DNA from: an uncultured Ruminococcus sp.
GTDB taxonomy: Bacteria > Bacillota > Clostridia > Oscillospirales > Ruminococcaceae
Direction of reading: 5' to 3'
DNA length: 64,000 bases
Assembly (NCBI GenBank): GCA_934463425.1
Contig: CAKSJP010000007.1
Span: forward strand, 18,813 to 82,812
Program-made: the position numbers and the translations under genes
The notes under the pieces: generated by a model
What the model saw: the letters and a program-made list of their open reading frames with translations, nothing else
What the model was told of the DNA's origin: nothing
Databases searched by the model: none
In this document: positions 53,476 through 61,760 of the stretch, one piece after another
Numbering within the stretch: position 1 is the first letter of the stretch
Layout: each line of letters starts with the position of its first letter

Positions 53476-53512
53476 AAAAAAATGCAGCCGTACAAACCAT
53501 ACGACTGCATCC
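53476..53512 (-). terminator. Leader terminator of the preQ1 operon (attenuator)
   Basis: GATGCAGTCGTA pairs with TACGGCTGCAT around a short loop (one mismatch) and ends in T7 on the minus strand, about 20 nt before queD. Being upstream of the first gene, it must be read through conditionally. Confidence 0.85.
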
Positions 53513-53514
53513 AA

Positions 53515-53618
53515 AATTCATTTCAGAATGGGCAAAACTGCCCTGTAATCTACTGTTTCGGATGCCCTGGTTTTGTTTTACGACAGGATGGCGCAAACGA
53601 ACTGTCGATATGTTACCG
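53515..53618 (-). promoter_or_regulatory. Structured leader, candidate preQ1 riboswitch
   Basis: The leader contains a CGACAG/CTGTCG hairpin (53607-53581) with a 15-nt loop, followed by an A-rich tail (UAAAACAAAACC), a form reminiscent of class I preQ1 aptamers. GCAUCC (53565-53560) can pair with GGAUGC (53512-53507), the 5' arm of the terminator, giving an antiterminator. A GGGCAGTTTTGCCC hairpin lies between. The riboswitch class is not established. Confidence 0.6.
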
Positions 53619-53624
53619 AAACAC

Positions 53625-53653
53625 AGTATACCACACTTTTTTTGAAATGTCAA
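53625..53653 (-). promoter_or_regulatory. Promoter of the preQ1 operon
   Basis: On the minus strand TTGACA (53653-53648) and TATACT (53630-53625), spacer 17 nt. It starts just 12 bp past the flavin reductase stop. Confidence 0.82.
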
Positions 53654-53665
53654 GTGATTTTGTTT

Positions 53666-54175
53666 TTAATCTTCCGGTGAGATATAGGTGGGAGCGTTTT
53701 TCGGGCTGGCACCCTTGATGACACTATGATAGAACTGATATGTCATGGGAATGCCGTCAGCACGGTTCAGTTCGCAGTCTGTCACCTCGCCCAGAAAAAT
53801 GGTGTGTGTTCCGGCGGTCATGATTTTTACCAGCCGGCAGGTGATCCAAGCCATTGCCGCATCCGGCACCGGCATACCGTCATGTTCTGCGCAGGGAATA
53901 CCGGCAAATTTGTCTGCATCCCGACTGGAACGATAACCGAAACCGCCGATCAATGCCGGGTCGGTATCAGTTGCCAGAATCGACAGCGCAAACTTTCCGC
54001 TCTGTGCGATCTGATCGTGGGTAGCGTTGTCATGGTTGATGCTCACTGCGATCTGTGCCGGTGCAGATGTGATCTGCATGGCGCTGTTTGCCACACAGCC
54101 GTACTGCTTGCCATCGCAGGCAGTTGTCACCAAATATACGCCATATGAGAGCTTCTGCAATGCTTTCCGATTCAT
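53666..54175 (-). CDS. Flavin reductase-like FMN-binding protein
   Basis: The 169-residue protein has the split-barrel flavin reductase pattern: LSYGVYLVTTACDGKQYGCVANSAMQITSAPAQIAVSINHDNATHDQIAQSGKFALSIL, cut here into its motifs YGVYLVTT, CVANSAMQ, NATHDQI and FALSIL. A TIFLGEVTDCEL strand follows in the C-terminal half. It probably binds FMN and passes electrons to an unknown partner. It begins 14 nt after the GH9 stop with its own GGAGG and no intervening terminator, so it may be co-transcribed with the cellulase, an odd partner. The substrate is unknown. Confidence 0.82.
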   Translation of the reverse strand: MNRKALQKLSYGVYLVTTACDGKQYGCVANSAMQITSAPAQIAVSINHDNATHDQIAQSGKFALSILATDTDPALIGGFGYRSSRDADKFAGIPCAEHDGMPVPDAAMAWITCRLVKIMTAGTHTIFLGEVTDCELNRADGIPMTYQFYHSVIKGASPKNAPTYISPED

Positions 54176-54189
54176 TTCAATGCCTCCGA

Positions 54190-56598
54190 TCAGTTGCTGT
54201 AAGGCAGTGCGTTGATCATGGATACCAGGAACTTCAACAGCACGATCGCATCCTTGCTGTCCACTTCACCGTTGGCATCACAGTCTGCGTTCAGACCCTG
54301 CTGGTCGGAATCCATCTGTACTGCACCTGCGGCAATCTTGTTCAGCATAACTGCATCGGTAATATCCACTCTGCCGTCCAGATTCACATCGCCGTACAGA
54401 ACATTTGCCGGAAATTCTCTGGTGGTTGTTGTGGTAGAGGTTTCACTGCCGGAAGCTGTTGTAGTTGTCTCGTCAGAACTTGTTGTGACAGATTCGTTTG
54501 TCGTTGTGGTGGTTTCCTCGGTGGTAGAGGTGGGAATGACGCAAATCAGAATCTCGATCTCTTTGGTAAGTGTGATCGAGCCATTGGTTGCAGTCAGTGT
54601 CACAATGCCGCCGTCTTTCGCATGCAGCGTAACATTCAAACCGCTGCCCTCGACTTCCAGAATGTTCGGGTCAGAAGAAGTCCACTGGAAATCGGAATTG
54701 CTGCCGGTGTAGGAGATCGATGCACTGAAATCATCGCCTGCCATAATGTAGTTCGGGAAGTCTGCCCATTCCGCCTTTTCCTCAGAGGGATTTACAGTGA
54801 TTTCATGGGTAAATATTTGACCGTTATCTTTGGCAGTCAGTGTGACCTTGCCCGCTTTCTTTGCAGAAATTTTTGCATAAGTATAGAAGTCGCCTTCCTT
54901 ACCAGTTTCTGTCACTTCCAGGATCTCCGGATCAGAAGAAGTCCATGTGCAGGAAACGCCGCTTAAGCCAAGGTAATGTATGATCGTTGCCTTTGCTTCT
55001 TCTCCAACGGTCATTTCGTCCGGAACTTTTCCCCAGACAACTTCCCGTACCGCTGTAGACGTATCTGTCATTGTAGTGGTCTCTGTAGTTCCTTCGGTAG
55101 TAGTTGTCTGCTCCGTAGTGGTAGTGCCCGGCTGCGGTGTTTCGCCGTTTGCCACAGCAACTTCAGATGCATAGACAGTCACTTCCGGGCCGATTTCTGC
55201 CACAACAGAACCTGTGCCATAAGCTGCATACAGACCAGCTGCCGCACCTACCAGACCAACCTGATAGTCCAGTGCAACTTCGTTGGAGGTTGCTTCCTTT
55301 GCTGATTTATCATAGGTATTGAAGTCAGTGCTGGTCGGGCCGCCGCACAATGCGCCGTACAGAATATGTCCGCCGCTGGAAGCGTAGTCGCCGTCCCAGC
55401 TGTTGTACTCGTGCCAGTCAGAGCTGTTGGTCAGGTTGGAAGCGGCACGGTGGTGCGGAGAAGTGGCAGAAACATCATTCCAGCCAACGACCAGGCATAC
55501 ATTGGCATTGTTGTCACCCAGAATGTAGTTCATCTGCTTCTGTGCCCATTCGCTGTAATCCTTGCCGGATTCGTCCTTATGGTGAGAAACAACCAGTGCA
55601 CAGGTCTGCATCAGGGTGTTATGTCTCGCACTGCCCCAGCTGTTCATAACATAGAACTGGTTCTGGTTGGAATTGACAATGCCGTCAATATAGCTGGTTG
55701 CATAACTCCAGTTGCCGGTGATCTCCGCGTTGATGATCGCAGCGCCCAAAGACGCATTTGCATAGCAATAATCCTTTGTCCAGTCGTTAGTGCTGCTGGT
55801 ATACTTGCTGTTTTCTGTCAGGTAATCGTCCTGCTTGGTTGCCAGATACATCCAGCCTGCTGCCCAGGAGATATCGTCCTGCACATCCTTATCCGAATAA
55901 GTGCTCTGATCGTAGGTCATCTTCCGATACTTCGCAGCAAAGTTATAGAGTGCTGTCGCATAGGTCAGATCTTCCTGTCTGCCGGAGATGATATAGTTCT
56001 GTGCCAGTGCCGCAGCATACTGTGCCGCAACATTGCTTGCGCCGTCCTTAACAGAATAGGTCTCGCTGCTATCACGATCCCACATCTTTTCCGGCGCATA
56101 CCATGTGCTGTGATCCTTTCCGTCATCGCCCATTTCATAGACAAATGAGGACACTTCATCACCGGAAAGTGTTGTAGACGCCTTAAAGAAATCACAGAAT
56201 TCGTTCATGATCAGCTGGTAATGCTCCATGGTGCCTGTCTCCTGGAACTGATCCTGATACTCATAGCACATCCAGCCCAGTGTAGATGCCGTGAATCCGG
56301 CAGTCAAGCCACACTTAATGGCATCGCCGGCATCGTGAAAACCACCTGCAACAGCATCTCCCGTATGGCAGGCGCTTCTCCAGGAGAATGCGGAATTATC
56401 CGCCGCACTGCCGCACATGTTCGCATCATAAAAATACAGCGAATACTGCAGCAGTTTTGCATAGTTGTCCAACTGCAAGTCGGGAGTGTCCGCAGTTACC
56501 GTCATTCCCGACACTGCCGAAACCGTTCCCGTCACCGCCAAGACACCGGCGGACAGCACTGCAGTCAACTTTTTCTTTAAATTTCCTTTCCAGTTCAT
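54190..56598 (-). CDS. Dockerin-containing GH9 cellulase with two Ig-like domains
   Basis: The protein has 802 residues: signal peptide (about 1-36), GH9 alpha-barrel (about 40-460), a Thr linker, two bacterial Ig-like group 2 domains (about 510-595 and 600-680), a second Thr/Ser linker and a dockerin (about 735-800). GH9 residues: GGFHDAGDAIKCG with the catalytic base Asp (about 90), SPHHRAAS, and NEVALDYQ with the proton-donor Glu. It should cleave cellulose outside the cell. No CBM3c follows the catalytic domain. The ATG at 56598 has GGAG at proper distance; the GTG three codons earlier is too close to it. Confidence 0.9.
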   Translation of the reverse strand: MNWKGNLKKKLTAVLSAGVLAVTGTVSAVSGMTVTADTPDLQLDNYAKLLQYSLYFYDANMCGSAADNSAFSWRSACHTGDAVAGGFHDAGDAIKCGLTAGFTASTLGWMCYEYQDQFQETGTMEHYQLIMNEFCDFFKASTTLSGDEVSSFVYEMGDDGKDHSTWYAPEKMWDRDSSETYSVKDGASNVAAQYAAALAQNYIISGRQEDLTYATALYNFAAKYRKMTYDQSTYSDKDVQDDISWAAGWMYLATKQDDYLTENSKYTSSTNDWTKDYCYANASLGAAIINAEITGNWSYATSYIDGIVNSNQNQFYVMNSWGSARHNTLMQTCALVVSHHKDESGKDYSEWAQKQMNYILGDNNANVCLVVGWNDVSATSPHHRAASNLTNSSDWHEYNSWDGDYASSGGHILYGALCGGPTSTDFNTYDKSAKEATSNEVALDYQVGLVGAAAGLYAAYGTGSVVAEIGPEVTVYASEVAVANGETPQPGTTTTEQTTTTEGTTETTTMTDTSTAVREVVWGKVPDEMTVGEEAKATIIHYLGLSGVSCTWTSSDPEILEVTETGKEGDFYTYAKISAKKAGKVTLTAKDNGQIFTHEITVNPSEEKAEWADFPNYIMAGDDFSASISYTGSNSDFQWTSSDPNILEVEGSGLNVTLHAKDGGIVTLTATNGSITLTKEIEILICVIPTSTTEETTTTTNESVTTSSDETTTTASGSETSTTTTTREFPANVLYGDVNLDGRVDITDAVMLNKIAAGAVQMDSDQQGLNADCDANGEVDSKDAIVLLKFLVSMINALPYSN

Positions 56599-56661
56599 CT
56601 TTTTCACTCCAATTCTTCATTCCCGGTTCGCGTGGAACCGAATCGTTTTACGTACACTTTT

Positions 56662-56690
56662 ATCATACCATATTTTTTAGTATATGTCAA
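56662..56690 (-). promoter_or_regulatory. Promoter of the GH9 gene
   Basis: On the minus strand TTGACA (56690-56685) and TATGAT (56667-56662), spacer 17 nt. Confidence 0.75.
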
Positions 56691-56763
56691 GAAAAATAAT
56701 ACAATTCCATGAAACTTTTATGCAGTTTGACGAATCAACTCTTTTATGTATTGCACAATATAC

Positions 56764-56798
56764 AAAAAAACCGGCGCTCTCTTCCAAAACGCCGGTCT
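56764..56798 (-). terminator. Terminator of the DUF2325 gene
   Basis: ACCGGCG and CGCCGGT pair around a 13-nt loop with a T7 tail on the minus strand, about 60-90 nt past the stop. Confidence 0.85.
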
Positions 56799-56856
56799 TT
56801 CCTATGCAAAAGCTTTTTCAGCGCGGTATCTCACGCCCACCGCGGCTGAAAAGCAC

Positions 56857-57147
56857 TTATGCCTCTGCCACAGCCCGCTGTCCCAACAGTGCCCGCAGCG
56901 CGGAAACACTGCTGCTCTGCACTCGTGCAATGGGGATGGAATTCTTCTTCGCCGCCTTTACGGCGCCCTGCACCATTTTATGGGACACGGTACGGGTAAA
57001 CAGGATCATCAGATCCGGAGAGCCGATCTTCTTTTCGATCGGACCGGTTTCTTTCGGAAACACCTTCGCAGTACAGCCGTGCTCCATGCAAACATCTGCA
57101 TACTGCCGGCTCATACATTCGTTTCCGCCGATAATTACAACACTCAT
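56857..57147 (-). CDS. DUF2325 family small protein
   Basis: The 96-residue protein begins MSVVIIGGNECMSRQYADVC and contains the DUF2325 pattern (Rossmann-like start, a MEHGCTAKVF strand, PDLMILFTRTVSHKM, AAKKNSIPIARV). Its biochemical function is not known to me. I chose ATG 57147, which follows GAGGTGA; the frame extends upstream to 57303 but that part has no family similarity and is the structured leader. It is a single-gene unit with its own promoter and terminator. Confidence 0.85.
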   Translation of the reverse strand: MSVVIIGGNECMSRQYADVCMEHGCTAKVFPKETGPIEKKIGSPDLMILFTRTVSHKMVQGAVKAAKKNSIPIARVQSSSVSALRALLGQRAVAEA

Positions 57148-57324
57148 TTGATTCACCTCACATGGCTCCTGGGCATTCGGCAGAATTTCTCTGCACCGCC
57201 CGCTGATATTTCTGGCAGCCAAGCAGACCCTCGTCATCAAGAGCCGCCCGTCCAATGGTTCGTCAACCGCTGTCCAGACAGCTGGGGATCTTTGCTTTTT
57301 CAAGAGTTAGCATAGACTAACTAT
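57148..57324 (-). promoter_or_regulatory. Long GC-rich leader of the DUF2325 gene
   Basis: About 170 nt of unusually GC-rich sequence separate the promoter from the start codon. It contains several self-complementary stretches (CTGTC/GACAG, GGTTGACGAACC, CAGAGAAATTCTG), and TTAGTCTATGCTAA lies at its 5' end. It may be a cis-regulatory RNA; I cannot assign a class. Confidence 0.4.
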
Positions 57325-57353
57325 AGGATACCATATCTTTTCCTCTTTGTCAA
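57325..57353 (-). promoter_or_regulatory. Promoter of the DUF2325 gene
   Basis: On the minus strand TTGACA (57353-57348) and TATCCT (57330-57325), spacer 17 nt. Confidence 0.7.
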
Positions 57354-57455
57354 GCTTTTTTCGATTTTTTTGCCTGAAGTGTAATGAACAATATGTAACT
57401 TTCTTGTGTGATTTCATGGTTTTACAGCATTTCGCCCGAAACGCGGAAAATAGGG

Positions 57456-57484
57456 TTGACAAAAACCGACATATCCATTATAAT
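57456..57484 (+). promoter_or_regulatory. Promoter of the SSS symporter gene
   Basis: Perfect TTGACA (57456-57461) and TATAAT (57479-57484), spacer 17 nt, divergent from the DUF2325 promoter. Confidence 0.85.
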
Positions 57485-57590
57485 TGTAAAGCGCGTTCTC
57501 TTAAAATCCAAATCAATCTCCAGCTGATTTTTTCAGAATGCTGTAATTTTTGTTTTGACGGCTTTCTCTGCTGTCATAAAGGAGAGGAAT

Positions 57591-59180
57591 ATGACAACTG
57601 CAATCACCATTGGAATGATCATCATCTATGTCGCGATCATGATGGGCATCGGTGTCTATACCGCTAGGCAGACCCGTTCCGTCAGCGACTTTGTGCTGGG
57701 CGGTCACAGCGTTGGTTCGTGGCTCACTGCATTCGCCTATGGCACATCTTATTTTTCTGCCGTAGTATTCATCGGCTATGCCGGCCAATTCGGCTGGACT
57801 TACGGCGTTTCCGCAGCGTGGGTCGGTGTAGGAAATGCGTTGCTGGGCAGTCTGCTGGCGTGGATCGTCCTGGGACGGCGCGCCCGGATCATGACCCAGT
57901 CTCTGGGGGCAAAAACCATGCCGGAATACTTTGAAAAGCGCTGGAACTCTAAGGGGCTGAAAGTTGCTGCTGCTCTGATCGTCTTTGTGTTCCTGATTCC
58001 CTACACCGCATCCGTATACAACGGGCTTTCCCGTCTGTTCAACATGGCATTTCAGATCGAGTCTGAGGGCGCGTACAAGATCATCATTATTGTGATGGCG
58101 CTGCTGACTGCCATCTATGTGATCCTGGGCGGCTATGCAGCCACTGCCATCAACGACTTTATCCAGGGAATTGTCATGCTGGTCGGCATCGCTGCTGTTG
58201 TGATCTGTGCTATCCAGAACCGCGGCGGCATGACTGCTGCCCTGTCTGCCCTTGGCGACATTGAAGTCAACGGAAAAGTCAATACTCTGAACTCCGTATT
58301 CGGCCCGGACCCACTGAATCTCCTGGGTGTGGTAGTCCTGACCTCTCTGGGTACCTGGGGACTGCCGCAGATGGTACATAAGTTTTATGCCATCAAGAGC
58401 GAAAATGACATTAAAAAGGGCGCTGTGATTTCCACGGTATTCGCACTGATCGTTGCCGGCGGCTCTTATCTCCTGGGCGGATTTGACCGATTGTTCTGCA
58501 CCCTTACGCCAGACGGCAGCGACAAGACAGTTATTTCCACACTGTCGAATGGCAAGCCGGATTTTGATGCGATGATTCCGTCATTGCTGAACACTGCTCT
58601 CCCCGATATTTTGGTCGGTCTGGTCGTGGTTCTGGTACTGTCGGCATCGATGTCCACCTTGTCCTCACTGGTGCTGACTTCCAGTTCTACCTTGACCATC
58701 GACCTCATTAAGCCTAATATGAAGAAATGCTCTGACAAAAAAGAAATGCTCATCATGCGCATTTTGATCGCTGTATTTCTGTTGATCTCTGTACTGCTGG
58801 CATTCAATAAAAACGCTTCGATTTCTACGCTGATGTCTTATTCCTGGGGTGCTCTGGCAGGCGCGTTCCTGGGTCCGTTCCTGTACGGACTGTTTAGCAA
58901 AAAGGTTACCAAACCAGCAGTCTGGTGCAGCTTTGCCCTCGGGATCGGGCTGACATTGATACATATGTTTCTGTTCGGCTTTGGCCGGATGCCGGAGCTT
59001 TCTAAAGCAGCAGCTAGTCTGCCGTTGAATCTGGCATCCCCCATCAATGCAGGGGCAATTGCCATGCTGCTTTCGCTGATTGTTGTTCCGCTGGTGAGTG
59101 CCTGCACCAAGGTAAAGGATACTGCTCATGTAGAAGAAGTCTTTACCTGCTATGCGCCTGCTTCGGAGAAGAAGGATTAA
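57591..59180 (+). CDS. Sodium:solute symporter (SSS family)
   Basis: The 529-residue protein has about thirteen hydrophobic segments and SSS features: VSDFVLGGHSVGSWLTAFAYGTSYFSA cut here into VSDFVLGG and GTSYFSA near the N-terminus, WIVLGRRAR, GGYAATAINDFIQG, and SASMSTLSSLVLTSSST around helix 8, which holds sodium-binding Ser/Thr residues. It resembles PutP-type proline or related carriers, but the substrate is not certain. The start at 57591 follows AAAGGAGAGG; the frame's earlier ATG at 57555 has no site. It is monocistronic with promoter and terminator. Confidence 0.88.
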   Translation: MTTAITIGMIIIYVAIMMGIGVYTARQTRSVSDFVLGGHSVGSWLTAFAYGTSYFSAVVFIGYAGQFGWTYGVSAAWVGVGNALLGSLLAWIVLGRRARIMTQSLGAKTMPEYFEKRWNSKGLKVAAALIVFVFLIPYTASVYNGLSRLFNMAFQIESEGAYKIIIIVMALLTAIYVILGGYAATAINDFIQGIVMLVGIAAVVICAIQNRGGMTAALSALGDIEVNGKVNTLNSVFGPDPLNLLGVVVLTSLGTWGLPQMVHKFYAIKSENDIKKGAVISTVFALIVAGGSYLLGGFDRLFCTLTPDGSDKTVISTLSNGKPDFDAMIPSLLNTALPDILVGLVVVLVLSASMSTLSSLVLTSSSTLTIDLIKPNMKKCSDKKEMLIMRILIAVFLLISVLLAFNKNASISTLMSYSWGALAGAFLGPFLYGLFSKKVTKPAVWCSFALGIGLTLIHMFLFGFGRMPELSKAAASLPLNLASPINAGAIAMLLSLIVVPLVSACTKVKDTAHVEEVFTCYAPASEKKD

Positions 59181-59282
59181 GAAGCCACAATTCCAGTCAT
59201 CGGATTTGTCATTGAATTGTAACTCATTTGTTATGACAAAGTTCTTGAAAAATCGACTGGATTCTCTTATGATATAGTATGA

Positions 59283-59313
59283 GACACCCCGCTTGTCGGG
59301 GTGTTGTTATTTC
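59283..59313 (+). terminator. Terminator after the SSS gene
   Basis: ACACCCCG and CGGGGTGT pair around CTTGT, followed by a T-rich stretch. Confidence 0.75.
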
Positions 59314-59331
59314 CGTTTCTCTGCATACAAT
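59304..59331 (+). promoter_or_regulatory. Candidate promoter of the MBOAT operon
   Basis: TTGTTA (59304-59309) and TACAAT (59326-59331), spacer 16 nt. It partly overlaps the preceding terminator. Confidence 0.45.
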
Positions 59332-59383
59332 AGCAATATAGACACGGAAAACTTTTTTGTAAAAAGGGGATTGAGGAGCATCT

Positions 59384-60790
59384 ATGGTTTTTAGCACAAT
59401 TGAATTTTTGTTCCAGTTTCTTCCGATTTTTCTGCTGGCATATTATGCTACACCGCAGAAATACCGGAATATCACACTGATTATTGGCAGTCTCATCTTT
59501 TACGCCATCGGCAGCGGGTGGTACACATTGCTGCTCTTATTGTCTCTGATGATCAATTACGGTTTATCCCGGATCATCAGCGGCACACATGCCAGACATC
59601 CCAGCTATGCCAAACGCTATTTGATCATAGGACTGGTCTATAATTTCGGGCTGTTGGTTGTTTTTAAATATACCAACTTTCTGATCGGCAACCTGAATGC
59701 CTTGCTATCCGTTTTTCACACAGCAATCCCGGAGGTCTCTATCGTCATGCCCCTGGGTATCAGCTTTTTTACATTTCAGATCACTTCCTATTTGATCGAT
59801 GTGTATACCAATAAAACGAAACCGGCAAGAAGCATCACCGATCTTGGCGTTTATCTGTGCATGTTCCCGCAGCTGATCTCCGGCCCGATCTGCATGTACA
59901 GCGAGATTCAGCCGCAGCTGCAGAAACGGCATGTAGATATCCGGCTTTTGGAAGAGGGTATGGAAACCTTTGTAATCGGTCTTAGCGCTAAAACGCTTTT
60001 GGCGAATCCCATGGGCGGCCTGTGGAATAATCTTTCCGTCATCGGGTATGATAGTATCTCCACCCCTTATGCATGGCTGGGCGCTTTCGCCTACAGCTTT
60101 CAGATCTATTTCGATTTCTCCGGCTATTCCATGATGGCAATCGGCGTGGGAAAAATGCTGGGCTTTCAGCTGCCGCAAAACTTCAACCTGCCATATACAT
60201 CTGGCACAGTCGGAGAATTCTGGCGCAGATGGCATATGACATTAGGACGCTGGTTTAAAAATTACATCTATTTCCCCCTGGGCGGCAGCCGCGTGGGAAA
60301 ATGGAAAACCATACGCAATATGCTGGCAGTCTGGGCATTTACCGGGTTATGGCATGGTGCAAGCTGGAACTATGTTTTATGGGGACTGATCTTCTTCGTC
60401 CTGCTGACACTGGAAAAAAATGTATACGGTAAGTTCCTGGAACGCACCCATATCCTGAAGCATGCTTATATTATCTTTCTCATCCCTCTGACCTGGATGG
60501 TTTTTGCAATCCCGGATATGCATCAATTGGGAACATATTTCACACGACTGTTCCCCTTCCTCACCTCTGACGAAGTACAGACAAACACACGAGACGCTGT
60601 TCAGGCATTCAGCAATTACTGGAAGATCCTGATCCCCTGCGTCCTATTCAGCACTCCTCTTCCCTTGATGTACTACAAAAAATTCCGCAAGAGCGGCTTC
60701 TGTCTGCTGGTGCTGTTGGTACTGTTTATTTTCGCCATCCGCGCCATGATGACTCAGACAAACAATCCGTTCCTCTACTTCCAGTTCTGA
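59384..60790 (+). CDS. MBOAT family O-acyltransferase (AlgI/DltB-like)
   Basis: The 468-residue integral membrane protein has about eleven hydrophobic segments and the MBOAT signatures: MPLGISFFTFQ, YLCMFPQLISGPI, DFSGYSMMAIG, FWRRWHMTLGRWFKNYIYFPLGG and the catalytic His in GLWHGASWNYVLWG (about residue 324). Such proteins move acyl groups across the membrane to acetylate exported polysaccharides. AGGAG precedes the ATG. The SGNH-domain gene 25 nt downstream is the usual extracytoplasmic partner. The acceptor polymer is unknown. Confidence 0.9.
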   Translation: MVFSTIEFLFQFLPIFLLAYYATPQKYRNITLIIGSLIFYAIGSGWYTLLLLLSLMINYGLSRIISGTHARHPSYAKRYLIIGLVYNFGLLVVFKYTNFLIGNLNALLSVFHTAIPEVSIVMPLGISFFTFQITSYLIDVYTNKTKPARSITDLGVYLCMFPQLISGPICMYSEIQPQLQKRHVDIRLLEEGMETFVIGLSAKTLLANPMGGLWNNLSVIGYDSISTPYAWLGAFAYSFQIYFDFSGYSMMAIGVGKMLGFQLPQNFNLPYTSGTVGEFWRRWHMTLGRWFKNYIYFPLGGSRVGKWKTIRNMLAVWAFTGLWHGASWNYVLWGLIFFVLLTLEKNVYGKFLERTHILKHAYIIFLIPLTWMVFAIPDMHQLGTYFTRLFPFLTSDEVQTNTRDAVQAFSNYWKILIPCVLFSTPLPLMYYKKFRKSGFCLLVLLVLFIFAIRAMMTQTNNPFLYFQF

Positions 60791-60815
60791 CCATGCCATG
60801 AAAGGAGCATTTTTC

Positions 60816-61688
60816 ATGAATTTTCTGAAATTTCTCAAGCAATACCCTTTAATCATGGCGTTTGTGGTCTCCATTGCTGTTGCGAACATCTGGGACCTGG
60901 TACAGAGCGCCAAAAAAATTGACAATTCTGCTATTACAGCAGTTCAAACAACCACCCAGCCACTGCAAACCACAGATTCCGGACTCTTGGCGATGACAAC
61001 AACTACTGCACCCACACCGGTTTTTCAAACTGTCGATAATTCCTATTTTGACGATGCACTCTTTATTGGTGATTCCCGGACAGAAGGGCTTGCCCTTTAC
61101 GGCAGTCTCACCAACGCAGACTTCTTTTCCAGTGTAGGTCTCTCTATTTTCAAAGTAACCGAAAAAGCCGCCGGGAATCCGAATATCGGCGAAAGCATCA
61201 CCCTTTCTCAAAAGCTCACGCAAAAGAAATATGGAAAGATCTATATCATGCTGGGACTGAATGAACTGGGAACCGGCACAACAGAGGACTGGGCACAGAC
61301 CTACGCAGGAGTTATTGCACAGATACGCCAGGCACAGCCAGACGCGATCATTTATTTGGAGAGCATTCTGGTAGTTGCTGCATCTCAAGACAATCCGGGT
61401 GGTGCGATCAACAATGCCACTGTCAATGCCCGAAACCAGGCACTAGAGGCACTTGCTGATCCGCAGAACAACATCTATTATCTCAACGTCAACGAGGCGG
61501 TTATGGACGCAAACGGCTGCCTGGATGCTTCACTCACCTCGGACGGCATCCACCTGCTGGGCAACTCACTTTCTCTGTGGGAGGATTATTTGAAGCAGCA
61601 TGCCATTGTAACCGGCAGCGCAGGCGCTGCCACAACAGCACCGACAACCTATACTACAGCAGTTACAAGCACATCCCCAGCGCAGTAA
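60816..61688 (+). CDS. Membrane-anchored SGNH hydrolase, partner of the MBOAT protein
   Basis: The 290-residue protein has one N-terminal membrane helix (about 9-28), a Thr-rich tether and an SGNH domain (about 75-255). It has FIGDSRTEG with the Ser nucleophile near residue 86, LGLNELG as block III, and SDGIHLLG with Asp and His near 240. The tail is Thr/Ala-rich. The ATG at 60816 has AAAGGAG at 8 nt; a start at 60798 would contain that site. By analogy with AlgX/AlgJ or PatB-type systems it would complete O-acetylation of an exopolysaccharide or wall polymer on the outer face. Confidence 0.85.
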   Translation: MNFLKFLKQYPLIMAFVVSIAVANIWDLVQSAKKIDNSAITAVQTTTQPLQTTDSGLLAMTTTTAPTPVFQTVDNSYFDDALFIGDSRTEGLALYGSLTNADFFSSVGLSIFKVTEKAAGNPNIGESITLSQKLTQKKYGKIYIMLGLNELGTGTTEDWAQTYAGVIAQIRQAQPDAIIYLESILVVAASQDNPGGAINNATVNARNQALEALADPQNNIYYLNVNEAVMDANGCLDASLTSDGIHLLGNSLSLWEDYLKQHAIVTGSAGAATTAPTTYTTAVTSTSPAQ

Positions 61689-61702
61689 TACCCTCTAAAA
61701 CG

Positions 61703-61746
61703 AAAAATCCCCGTGTATTCTTTGAAAGATACACGGGGATTTTTTT
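61703..61746. terminator. Bidirectional terminator between the SGNH gene and uppP
   Basis: AAAATCCCCGTGTAT and ATACACGGGGATTTT form a perfect stem with a 10-nt loop; A and T runs on both sides serve the convergent genes. Confidence 0.93.
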
Positions 61747-61760
61747 AATCAAGGAGGTGT

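Noticed and set aside
57148..57303. N-terminal extension of the DUF2325 protein
   Set aside because: The frame is open, but the family similarity and the ribosome site both point to ATG 57147; the upstream part is better read as leader RNA.
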